Source: Pandoraea sp. PE-S2T-3 (lineage in GTDB: Bacteria; Pseudomonadota; Gammaproteobacteria; Burkholderiales; Burkholderiaceae). Taken from it: a stretch of 64,000 bases of DNA. The position numbers were made by a program, and so were the translations under genes. Location of the stretch: NCBI RefSeq assembly GCF_002179965.1, contig NZ_NGUQ01000033.1:1-64000 (forward strand), written 5' to 3'. Every line of letters begins with the position of its first letter. Positions within the stretch are counted from its first letter, which is position 1. The notes under the pieces are model-generated. The model worked only from the letters and a program-made list of their open reading frames with translations, made no database searches and was not told the origin of the DNA. Shown piece after piece: positions 1 to 7,327 of this stretch.

Positions 1-450
1 ATCCGCGACCGTCACCTTCGAAGCGAACGTCGCCTGCGGCAGCTTCGCGAGTGCTGCGAGCATCTGACCGGTTTGGTTCGAGTCGTCGTCGATGGCCTGC
101 TTGCCCAGGATCACCAGTTGCGGCTGCTCCTTGTCGAGCACGGCCTTAAGCAACTTGGCCACGGCCAGCGGTTGCAGCTCTTCATCCGATTCGATCAGGA
201 TCGCACGATCCGCACCGATGGCCAGCGCCGTGCGCAGCGTCTCTTGCGATTGCGCCACACCCGCGGACACCGCAATCACTTCCGTCGCCACGCCCGCTTC
301 CTTCAGACGCACCGCCTCTTCCACCGCGATTTCGTCGAACGGATTCATCGACATCTTCACGTTCGCAATGTCGACGCCACTGCCGTCGCTCTTCACGCGA
401 ACCTTTACGTTGTAATCCACTACCCGTTTGACCGGAACCAGAACCTTCAT
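1..450 (-). CDS. etfB: Electron transfer flavoprotein subunit beta (5' part; C-terminus outside window)
   Basis: The first 150 residues of ETF beta are present; the C-terminus lies left of the window. ETF beta pairs with ETF alpha (FAD) to carry electrons from acyl-CoA and other flavin dehydrogenases to ETF:ubiquinone oxidoreductase. The protein starts [19 protein letters not shown] and contains the family blocks [26 protein letters not shown] and GKQAIDDD. The ATG at 450 follows GGGAGT. A terminator of the upstream MFS gene separates it from that operon, so etfBA probably has its own promoter. The family call is safe; only etfA is assumed to lie further left. Confidence 0.95.
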   Translation of the reverse strand, partial: MKVLVPVKRVVDYNVKVRVKSDGSGVDIANVKMSMNPFDEIAVEEAVRLKEAGVATEVIAVSAGVAQSQETLRTALAIGADRAILIESDEELQPLAVAKLLKAVLDKEQPQLVILGKQAIDDDSNQTGQMLAALAKLPQATFASKVTVAD

Positions 451-473
451 GCGGACTCCCTTGATTCAGAAAA

Positions 474-511
474 ACCGGGCGGCAGGCTGCTCATGCAGCC
501 CCTGCCGCCCG
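474..511 (-). terminator. Intrinsic terminator of the MFS gene
   Basis: On the minus strand a GC-rich hairpin (arms GGGCGGCAG and CTGCCGCCC, loop about 15 nt) starts 15 nt after the MFS stop codon and is followed by a short T-run (GGTTTTTC). It lies before the etfB ribosome-binding site and so separates the two genes. Confidence 0.75.
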
Positions 512-525
512 CTAAAAATACGAAC

Positions 526-1755
526 TTACTCGATCTCGCGCCCTTTCGTCTCGGGCAGCAAGAACGCCGTGACCAACACGACGAAATAAGCACCGCCGGC
601 AAACATGCCGATGGCCGTGCCCAGACCGCTCGTCTTGGCCAGATAGCCGACCAGACTCGGGAACAGCGCACCGATGCCGCGCCCGAAGTTATACGCAAAG
701 CCTTGCCCATTCGCACGCACTGCCGACGGGAACAACTCCGTCAGATACGCGCCCATGCCGCTGAAAATACCCGAGGCGGCGAACCCCAGCGGGAAGCCCA
801 GAATCAGCATCTGATCGTTGCTCAACTGGAATTGCGTGTAGGCATAAATGCTCGCCCCAGAGAGTACCGCGAAGATCAGCAGGTTTGCACGGCGGCCCAG
901 CTTGTCGGTCAGATACGCGCCGGTGATGTAGCCGATGAACGAGCCCAGAATGATCACCAGCAGATAGCCGCCCGTGCCGATCACCGACAGGTGACGCTCG
1001 GTCTTCAGGAACGTCGGCAGCCACGTCGTCACGGCGTAGTAACCGCCCTGCACGCCCGTGCACAGCAATGCCGAGAGCAACGTCGTCTTGATCAGTGCCG
1101 GCGAGAAGATCGCCCATGCCGACGTGCGGTTGGCCGAGGCGGCCTCACGCTTGCGGGTGCGCTCGAACAGTTCCGGCTCGGGCACGTTCTTGCGGATAAA
1201 CAGCACGAACAGTGCCGGAATCACACCGATCCAGAACAGCGCACGCCACGCGTATTCTTCCGGCAGGTACGAGAACGACAACGTGTAGCACAGCGCCGCC
1301 ACGGCCCAACCGATGGCCCAGCCGCTTTGCACCGTACCGACGGCGCGGCCGCGATACTCGGTGCGCACGATTTCGCCCATCAGCACCGAGCCCACGGCCC
1401 ACTCGCCGCCGAAGCCCAGGCCTTGCAGCGCGCGCAGCACGAAAATCTGTTCAAAGTTCTGGGCGAACCCGATCAGCACCGTACACACGGAGAACCACAG
1501 AATCGTGGCCTGCAAGATGCGCACACGGCCATAGCGGTCGGCGAGCACGCCGGCCAGCCAGCCGCCGATCGCCGAGAACAACAGCGTCACGGTCGCCAGC
1601 ATGCCGGCCTGTCCCTTGTCGATGCCGAACACGGTAATCAACGTGGTGATCACAAACGTGAACACCATGAAGTCGAGCGCATCGAGCGCCCAACCGCCGA
1701 AGGCGGCGATAAACGTGCGCCGCTCGGTCTTGTTCATCTGACGATACCAATCCAT
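526..1755 (-). CDS. MFS transporter, SHS/AAHS-like carboxylate:H+ symporter
   Basis: A 409-residue inner-membrane carrier with about 12 hydrophobic segments. The loop-2 MFS motif GWLAGVLADRYGRVRI and the matching GAYLTDKLGRRANL in the second half are clear. Overall it looks most like the sialate/lactate (SHS) and aromatic-acid (AAHS) proton symporters. The ATG at 1755 is preceded by GGAGACAGGG; upstream in-frame ATGs at 1797 and 1773 lack a good ribosome-binding site. It is the last gene of a minus-strand set with an amidohydrolase, a hydroxyacid dehydrogenase and a GntR regulator, so it probably imports the organic acid they degrade. The substrate is unknown. Confidence 0.85.
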   Translation of the reverse strand: MDWYRQMNKTERRTFIAAFGGWALDALDFMVFTFVITTLITVFGIDKGQAGMLATVTLLFSAIGGWLAGVLADRYGRVRILQATILWFSVCTVLIGFAQNFEQIFVLRALQGLGFGGEWAVGSVLMGEIVRTEYRGRAVGTVQSGWAIGWAVAALCYTLSFSYLPEEYAWRALFWIGVIPALFVLFIRKNVPEPELFERTRKREAASANRTSAWAIFSPALIKTTLLSALLCTGVQGGYYAVTTWLPTFLKTERHLSVIGTGGYLLVIILGSFIGYITGAYLTDKLGRRANLLIFAVLSGASIYAYTQFQLSNDQMLILGFPLGFAASGIFSGMGAYLTELFPSAVRANGQGFAYNFGRGIGALFPSLVGYLAKTSGLGTAIGMFAGGAYFVVLVTAFLLPETKGREIE

Positions 1756-1837
1756 CCCTGTCTCCCCATTCATCCTTGGTGATGCAAGGGCGCCCAATGC
1801 GCCCGGATACTACTTCCGCTACGATCTGTTGTTGAAT

Positions 1838-2728
1838 TCAGCCCTTCGCCGGAAAGCCGTACAGGCGCGCCGGGTTGTCGACGAGAATGCGGCGGCGCGT
1901 GTCGGCGTCGGGTGCCCACTGCGGCAGCAGGTTGCGCAGCGTGCCGGTGTTCGGCATACGCGTGAGCGACACGTGCGGCCAGTCGCTGCCCCACACCATG
2001 CGATCGGGCGCGTCGGCAATGAGCGTCTGCGCGAACGGCGTCACGTCGTCGAACGACGGGAAACGCTCGCTGATCCGGTACGCGCCGGACAACTTCACCC
2101 AATAGCCGTGATCGCGCACCAGCGAGCGCAACGCCGTGAAGCCCGGCGAGTCGAGCCCTTGTGCCACCGGCGTGTGGCCCATGTGATCGACGATGCCCGG
2201 CACGGGCAGCTTCGTCATGCGCGGCATGAGTTCGGGCAAGGTCTTTACGTCCATCAGGAACTGCATGTGCCAGCCCAGATCCTTGATGCGATGTGCGAGC
2301 GTTTCCATCGCCGTGAAACCGATGCCGCCGCCAAACAGCACGTTGATCCGCAGACCGCGCACGCCGGCCGCGTGCATCGCTTCGAGTTCCGCATCGGTCA
2401 CCTCGGGTGCCACCACGGCGATGCCGCGCAGGCGGTCGGGGTGACGCTTCAACGTTTCGAGCATGTAGCGATTGTCGGTGCCGTAGACGCTGATCTGCAC
2501 CAGCACGCCGTAGGTCATGCCAGTGGCGTCGAGCATCGCCAGATACTTGTCTTCAGGCGCGGGCGGCGGCGTGTAGCTGCGCTCGGCCACCATCGGATAG
2601 GCGTCGCCGGCGGCAACCACGTGAGCATGCGTATCGACGGCACCGAACGGCACGTCGAACGTCGGCGGATCGATCTCCGGCAGCGGGCCAAGGCACAACG
2701 GTGCCCCGGCAGCGGAAGTTACAGTCAT
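1838..2728 (-). CDS. Amidohydrolase family 2 protein, 2-pyrone-4,6-dicarboxylate lactonase (LigI)-like
   Basis: A 296-residue TIM-barrel amidohydrolase (PF04909 type). The N-terminal VDTHAHV supplies the HxH pair on strand 1 (about residues 32-36) and the C-terminal VWGSDWPH (about 246-253) carries the catalytic Asp typical of LigI and 4-sulfomuconolactonase, enzymes that open lactones of dicarboxylic acids. It lies between the FAD dehydrogenase and the MFS carrier on the same strand, so a lactone or cyclic acid intermediate is a reasonable substrate. The exact reaction cannot be read from sequence; other PF04909 members are decarboxylases. The ATG at 2728 follows a weak GAGGAGT-like site. 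Confidence 0.82.
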   Translation of the reverse strand: MTVTSAAGAPLCLGPLPEIDPPTFDVPFGAVDTHAHVVAAGDAYPMVAERSYTPPPAPEDKYLAMLDATGMTYGVLVQISVYGTDNRYMLETLKRHPDRLRGIAVVAPEVTDAELEAMHAAGVRGLRINVLFGGGIGFTAMETLAHRIKDLGWHMQFLMDVKTLPELMPRMTKLPVPGIVDHMGHTPVAQGLDSPGFTALRSLVRDHGYWVKLSGAYRISERFPSFDDVTPFAQTLIADAPDRMVWGSDWPHVSLTRMPNTGTLRNLLPQWAPDADTRRRILVDNPARLYGFPAKG

Positions 2729-2873
2729 GACGACTCCTCAAAGGGCGCGAGGCGTCAGGCTGGACGTCGGGCTCACGCCGGGAAAAATTCGGATGAAACA
2801 CTGATGAACTACAGGCGAATCACGGTTGAAGCACATCAGGCACCGGCACCGCCGATGCCTGTGAACAGCCGCC

Positions 2874-4295
2874 TCACTGCACCTTGAGCAACTTGCCCGG
2901 GTTCATGATGCCGGCCGGGTCGAACACGGCCTTGATCTCGCGCATGAGGCGCAGTTCGAGCGGCGACTTGTACTTCGCGAAGTAGTCGCGCTTGAGCTGG
3001 CCGATGCCGTGCTCCGCGCTGATGCTGCCGCCGTAGCGCGCCACTTCGTCGAGCACTTCGGCGGTGATCGCCTCGCCGTGCTTCGCCATGAAGTCGGCCG
3101 CCTCACCCGCCGGGCGCGAGAGGTTGTAGTGCAGGTTGCCGTCGCCAAAGTGCCCGAAGATGAACGGACGCACCTGCGGGCACACGCGGCGCACGCGCGC
3201 CTCGGCGCTCGCCATGAATTCGGGAATGGCCTCGATGGGCAGCGATACGTCGTGCTTCAAGTGCGGGCCGTCGGCGCGTTGCGCTTCGGAAATTTCTTCG
3301 CGCAGCTTCCACATCTCTTCGACCTGACCGAGCGTGGACGACACCACCGCGTCGGCACACAGATCGCGCTCGATGGCGGTCTCGATCACGCGTTCAAGCA
3401 GCGCGGCGAGCGCCTGCTCGTCGGCCGTGTCGGCCAGTTCTACCAGCACGTAGCCCGGGTGGCGCTCTCCGAACGGGGCGCGCACGCCCGGCACGTGGGC
3501 CATGACGAGGTCGACGCATTCACCGGTGAAAAATTCGAACGCCTGCATACGCGAGCCGCACTCGGTGAACAGCAGTTCATAGAGTTCGAGCGCCTGACGT
3601 GGCGACGTGACGGCAGCGATCACCACCTGACGCACGGGCGTCGGCGCAAACAGCCGCAACGCGGCGGCCGTGATGATGCCGAGCGTGCCTTCCGAGCCGA
3701 TCAGCAATTGCTTGAGGTCGTAACCGGTGTTGTCTTTGCGCAAGGTGCGCAAGCCGTGCAGGATCTCGCCATTGGGCAGCACGGCTTCGATGCCGAGTAC
3801 CAGCTCGCGCGTCATGCCGTAGCGCACCACGTTCACGCCACCGGCGTTGGTGGCGAGATTGCCGCCAAGCTGACACGAGCCTTCTGCCGCGAGACTCAGC
3901 GGAAACAGACGATTGACGTCGCTCGCCACGCGTTGCAGGTCCTGAAGAATGCAACCAGCTTCGGCCACCATCGTGTTGGCAATGGTGTCGAGGCTGCGCA
4001 CGGTGTTCATGCGATCGAGGCTCAGCACCACGTTCTGCGCCGCGCTGTCGGGCGTCGCGCCACCACATAAACCCGTGTTGCCCCCGCGCGGCACGACCGG
4101 CGTTGCCGTCTGCTGGCACAGGGCGAGCACTTTCGAGACGTCCTGCGTCGAGCGCGGACGCACCACGGCCTGCGCGCTGCCACGGTACATGCCGCGCCAG
4201 TCGGCCAGCCATGGGGCGATGTCGTCGGGAGCGGTGAGCACGCTGTCGGCACCGATAGCGTCGATGAGGCGTTGGGCGAAGGCAGTGATTGTCAT
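2874..4295 (-). CDS. FAD-binding 2-hydroxyacid dehydrogenase, GlcD / D-2-hydroxyglutarate or D-lactate dehydrogenase type
   Basis: A 473-residue VAO/PCMH-fold flavoprotein. The N-terminal FAD domain has PRGGNTGLCGGATP (about 70-83) and NTGYDLKQLLIGSEGTLGIIT (about 189-209, the pyrophosphate-binding segment). The C-terminal FAD-oxidase domain has the HFGDGNLHYN block and ends with SAEHGIGQLKRDY and the FDPAGIMNPGKLL signature. Family members oxidise D-2-hydroxy acids and often pass electrons to ETF or quinone. The gene follows the GntR regulator by 80 bp and precedes the amidohydrolase on the same strand. Which hydroxy acid is used cannot be decided here. Confidence 0.9.
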   Translation of the reverse strand: MTITAFAQRLIDAIGADSVLTAPDDIAPWLADWRGMYRGSAQAVVRPRSTQDVSKVLALCQQTATPVVPRGGNTGLCGGATPDSAAQNVVLSLDRMNTVRSLDTIANTMVAEAGCILQDLQRVASDVNRLFPLSLAAEGSCQLGGNLATNAGGVNVVRYGMTRELVLGIEAVLPNGEILHGLRTLRKDNTGYDLKQLLIGSEGTLGIITAAALRLFAPTPVRQVVIAAVTSPRQALELYELLFTECGSRMQAFEFFTGECVDLVMAHVPGVRAPFGERHPGYVLVELADTADEQALAALLERVIETAIERDLCADAVVSSTLGQVEEMWKLREEISEAQRADGPHLKHDVSLPIEAIPEFMASAEARVRRVCPQVRPFIFGHFGDGNLHYNLSRPAGEAADFMAKHGEAITAEVLDEVARYGGSISAEHGIGQLKRDYFAKYKSPLELRLMREIKAVFDPAGIMNPGKLLKVQ

Positions 4296-4375
4296 GGGAT
4301 CACGCGTCGGAAGTTAGGGGGCGAGAAGTTGGGGTATTCGATGTCGGGCGACGATTGCGAGGCGGGGCACCGGCC

Positions 4376-5110
4376 CTACGACAGAACCGAGGGCGCAATA
4401 GCCCCGGTGATGATGTCGCGTCCGGGCAGGGTCAGACCAAGGCGCGCCGACGCGCGCAACAAGTGCGAGAGCGATGCGGCGCGCGCCAGCAGCGGGTCAC
4501 GTGCCTTGATGGCGTTGAACACGGCGACGTGCTCCTGATGCACCTGCGCCGCCAGCCCTTCGTGGCGCAGCGTATTCGTACGCGCGGCCTGCACCACTTG
4601 CCGGATCTGGAGATTCAGATACTGCAAAAGGTCGGCGTAGTAGCGGTTATGCGTAGCGCGCGCGATGGCAGCGTGAAACGCGGTGTCGTACTCGACGCCG
4701 TTTTCCGCGTGATAGAGATTGGTTTCGAGCTTTCCGAGAATCTCGCCCAGCAGGCGGATGTCCTCTTCGGTATGACGCACCGCTGCAAGCGCTGCTGCCG
4801 TGCTTTCGAGATCGAGGCGCAGTTCATACACGCTCGCGAGGTCGGCCGCGTCTTGCCCGACCGGTACCTGAAAGCCACTGGACGGCGTGCGCGCGCGTAC
4901 GGTGACGCCCGCGCCCTGACGACTGTCGATCAGCCCTTGTGCGCGCAAACGTTCCGTGACTTCGCGGATCACCGCCTGACTCACACCATAGGTTTCGGAG
5001 AGCTGCTTGCCGGTCGGCAACTTGGTGCCGACGGGATAGATCCCCTGCCGGATCGCGTCATGCAGTTGCTGCGAGACCTGTTCGGTCAGGGTTTTGGGCT
5101 TGGTTGTCAT
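4376..5110 (-). CDS. FadR-subfamily GntR transcriptional regulator
   Basis: A 244-residue regulator. The winged helix-turn-helix is clear at about residues 12-78 (IRQGIYPVGTKLPTGKQLSE, then GVSQAVIREVTERLRAQGLI), followed by an all-helical FCD effector domain with the His/Asp metal or carboxylate-binding positions (ELRLDLES, FHAAIARATHN, HVAVFNAIKARD). FCD regulators usually sense organic acids. It is the promoter-proximal gene of the hydroxyacid dehydrogenase/amidohydrolase/MFS set and is the probable local repressor. The AT-rich segment 5111-5170 in front of it is the obvious place for its operator. Confidence 0.9.
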   Translation of the reverse strand: MTTKPKTLTEQVSQQLHDAIRQGIYPVGTKLPTGKQLSETYGVSQAVIREVTERLRAQGLIDSRQGAGVTVRARTPSSGFQVPVGQDAADLASVYELRLDLESTAAALAAVRHTEEDIRLLGEILGKLETNLYHAENGVEYDTAFHAAIARATHNRYYADLLQYLNLQIRQVVQAARTNTLRHEGLAAQVHQEHVAVFNAIKARDPLLARAASLSHLLRASARLGLTLPGRDIITGAIAPSVLS

Positions 5111-5233
5111 CCTCTCACGTCATCTCATGCTTTTCTGGTTTGCATGTTATATGAAAACTTTTGAGGGATTACACCGCGTTAACCCTTGGTTTTGTCTTGG
5201 TGGTCCCTGCTATCTCACACCATGAAAAAACTT

Positions 5234-5267
5234 GGGCGGTGCCGGTCGTGTTGACCGGGCACCGCCC
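5234..5267 (-). terminator. Intrinsic terminator after the ABM-domain gene
   Basis: Arms GGGCGGTGCC and GGCACCGCCC form a strong hairpin. On the minus strand it is followed by AAGTTTTTTC, placing it directly downstream of the ABM-domain gene (stop at 5296). It separates that gene from the GntR set. Confidence 0.8.
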
Positions 5268-5295
5268 TTTGTTCTGCCGTCTGCCTGAAGCCGGC

Positions 5296-5595
5296 TTAGA
5301 AGCCGATCAGCGCTTCCGTCACGTGGCTAACGTTCGGCGGCGCGGCGAAGCAATCGCTCACGAGGGCACGCCACTGGGCGAAGGCTTCCGAGTTACGGAA
5401 GTCGACGGTGTGGTTTTCCAGCGTTTCCCAAGTGACGACGAGGCTGTAATGCGTCGGCTGCTCGATCTGCTTGAGCAGGCGCATGCCGTGGCAGCCTTTC
5501 GACCCCTTGAACAGCGGCGCGGCTTTGGCGACGCCTTGCTCGAATGCCGCTTCCGTGCCGGGTTTGACTTCGATCTGGGCGATTTCAAAGATCAT
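5296..5595 (-). CDS. Antibiotic biosynthesis monooxygenase (ABM) domain protein
   Basis: A 99-residue single-domain protein of the dimeric alpha/beta-barrel (ABM, PF03992) fold, full length for the family. Visible features are the N-terminal strand EIAQIEVKPGTEAAFEQ, the central KGCHGMRLLKQIEQPTHYSLVVTWE block and a C-terminal SHVTEALIGF. Family members act on quinols, haem or small aromatics, or bind reactive aldehydes, without a bound cofactor. The gene is monocistronic: a terminator follows and 185 bp separate it from the GntR regulator. The specific substrate is unknown. Confidence 0.85.
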   Translation of the reverse strand: MIFEIAQIEVKPGTEAAFEQGVAKAAPLFKGSKGCHGMRLLKQIEQPTHYSLVVTWETLENHTVDFRNSEAFAQWRALVSDCFAAPPNVSHVTEALIGF

Positions 5596-6014
5596 GGGTT
5601 TTCCTCAGTGGTTGGCTCGTGTGTGACTGGATGTTTTGATGTGGTCACGCGGTTGCAGCGCACGCGGAACGATACGCGATAGACGGCACGTCCCGCTGCG
5701 AGAACGCTCGATTCTATACCGCGCCCTGCGGCCACGCATCGCGCGAGCCATCGCGTATCGCTTACAGAGTTTTATCGACGGCATTTCCGGCGCCGCTCAT
5801 GACGCCACCGACGCCGCCGCCGATGCCGTCGTTCACCCCCTCGATGCACCGGCGTCGCTCACGATCGCCATCGCCGCACCACGAACGTGCCGAGATTTGC
5901 CCCTCAGGCATTTCCATCCAGCAAAACATTCATACAAATCAGTGACCTGAAAATTCTGGCATCGGTCTTGCTCATCCTCTTTCTTCTTCCCGTCTGCACC
6001 AAAAGAGCACATTC
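5596..6014. other. Intergenic region between the ABM gene and amt
   Basis: This 419-bp gap holds the divergent promoters of the ABM gene and amt. The only recognisable element is the sigma-54-type promoter at 5957-5972. Half-site-like GCACC words occur at 5846-5850 and 5876-5880 but do not form a convincing NtrC palindrome. Short open frames here lack ribosome-binding sites and family resemblance. Confidence 0.6.
5957..5972 (+). promoter_or_regulatory. Sigma-54 (-24/-12) promoter of amt
   Basis: TGGCATCGGTCTTGCT matches the sigma-54 consensus TGGCAC-N5-TTGCW at every conserved position except one (T for C at position 6), with exactly five bases between the GG and GC elements. The predicted start near 5983 leaves a leader of about 32 nt before the amt ATG. 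Nitrogen-regulated expression through NtrC is inferred from the promoter class and the gene's function. Confidence 0.65.
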
Positions 6015-7217
6015 ATGCCCAATACCAATACACCCGGCGACGTGCTGTTCCTGTTACTCGGCGCGATCCTGGTGCTTGCCATGCACGCCGGCTTTGCCTT
6101 TCTCGAGCTCGGCACGGTTCGCAAGAAGAATCAGGTCAATGCGCTGGTCAAGATCCTGACCGACTTTGCCGTCTCGGGGCTGGCCTACTTCTTCATCGGT
6201 TACCCGCTCGCTTATGGCGTGGACTTCTGGTCGAGCGCCACCGTGCTGTCCGAGCACAACGGCTATGCGCTCATCCGGTTCTTCTTCCTGCTGACGTTTG
6301 CCGCGGCGATTCCGGCCATCGTGTCGGGCGGGATCGCCGAGCGGGCGAAGTTTCATCCGCAGTCGGTGGCGACGTTCTTCCTCGTGGGTTTGATCTATCC
6401 GTTCTTCGAGGGCATCGCGTGGAACGGCCATTTCGGCATTCAGGACTGGCTGACGCGCACGGTCGGCGCACCGTTCCACGACTTTGCGGGGTCGGTGGTC
6501 GTGCACGCGGTAGGGGGCTGGATCGGACTGGCGGCCGTGCTGCATCTGGGCGCGCGCCGAGGACGCTACAACGGGCAGGGTCAGGTCGCGGCGCACCCGC
6601 CGTCATCGATTCCGTTTCTGGCGCTCGGCGCGTGGATTCTCATCGTCGGCTGGTTCGGCTTCAACGTGATGAGCGCGCAGCGTGTGGGCGGCATCTCGGG
6701 GCTAGTGGCCGTGAATTCGCTGATGGCGATGGTCGGTGGCACGCTGATCGCGATGTGGGTCGGCAAGGACGACCCGGGCTTTATTCACAACGGCCCGTTG
6801 GCGGGTCTCGTTGCGGTTTGTGCAGGCTCGGACGTGATGCATCCGCTGGGCGCGCTGGTGGTAGGTGCTGTCGCCGGTGGGCTGTTTGTGTGGCTGTTCA
6901 CGGTGACGCAGAACCGCCTGCGTATCGACGACGTGCTTGGCGTGTGGCCGTTGCACGGCGTCTGCGGAATCTGGGGCGGACTGGCAGCCGGCATCTTTGG
7001 CCAGACGGCACTCGGCGGGCTGGGTGGCGTGAGCTTTATCGCGCAGGTCGCGGGGACGGTATCGGGCGTAGTGATCGCCTTCGTCGGCGGCTATGTCGTC
7101 TATGGCGTGCTGAAACGCACTGTGGGGCTACGACTCGACGATGAGCAGGAATACTACGGTGCGGACTTGTCGATCCACAAGATTACGGCGACGCCGGAGC
7201 GGGAGACGAACTGGTAG
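6015..7217 (+). CDS. amt: Ammonium transporter (Amt family)
   Basis: A 400-residue inner-membrane channel of the Amt/MEP/Rh family with 11 predicted membrane spans. The two pore histidines are seen in SVVVHAVGGWIG (about residue 161) and VWPLHGVCGIWGG (about 317). The family motif DFAGSVVVH and the AERAKFHPQ loop are intact. It moves ammonium/ammonia into the cell when nitrogen is scarce. No glnK lies beside it, which is unusual because most Amt genes are paired with a PII gene. A sigma-54 promoter starts the transcript about 32 nt upstream. The short hydrophilic tail (about 25 residues) resembles regulated Amt proteins. Confidence 0.93.
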   Translation: MPNTNTPGDVLFLLLGAILVLAMHAGFAFLELGTVRKKNQVNALVKILTDFAVSGLAYFFIGYPLAYGVDFWSSATVLSEHNGYALIRFFFLLTFAAAIPAIVSGGIAERAKFHPQSVATFFLVGLIYPFFEGIAWNGHFGIQDWLTRTVGAPFHDFAGSVVVHAVGGWIGLAAVLHLGARRGRYNGQGQVAAHPPSSIPFLALGAWILIVGWFGFNVMSAQRVGGISGLVAVNSLMAMVGGTLIAMWVGKDDPGFIHNGPLAGLVAVCAGSDVMHPLGALVVGAVAGGLFVWLFTVTQNRLRIDDVLGVWPLHGVCGIWGGLAAGIFGQTALGGLGGVSFIAQVAGTVSGVVIAFVGGYVVYGVLKRTVGLRLDDEQEYYGADLSIHKITATPERETNW

Positions 7218-7327
7218 GAGTGCATACGAGACTCAATGGCGCCGTTGACCTCACGAATCAACCACTCGCCGGAGACAATCGAAAGCGGGTGCCTTCCGGC
7301 AACCCGCATCCACGTCGACTCTAGACT

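Noticed and set aside
73-1782. Long plus-strand frame over etfB and the MFS gene
   Set aside because: Antisense to two real genes, no start signals, biased composition.
5636-5950. Possible 104-residue gene upstream of amt
   Set aside because: Low-complexity Ala/Asp/Arg composition, no ribosome-binding site, and it overlaps the expected promoter region.
7282-7308. Hairpin GCGGGT/ACCCGC after amt as a terminator
   Set aside because: The stem is only 6 bp and no T-run follows on either strand.
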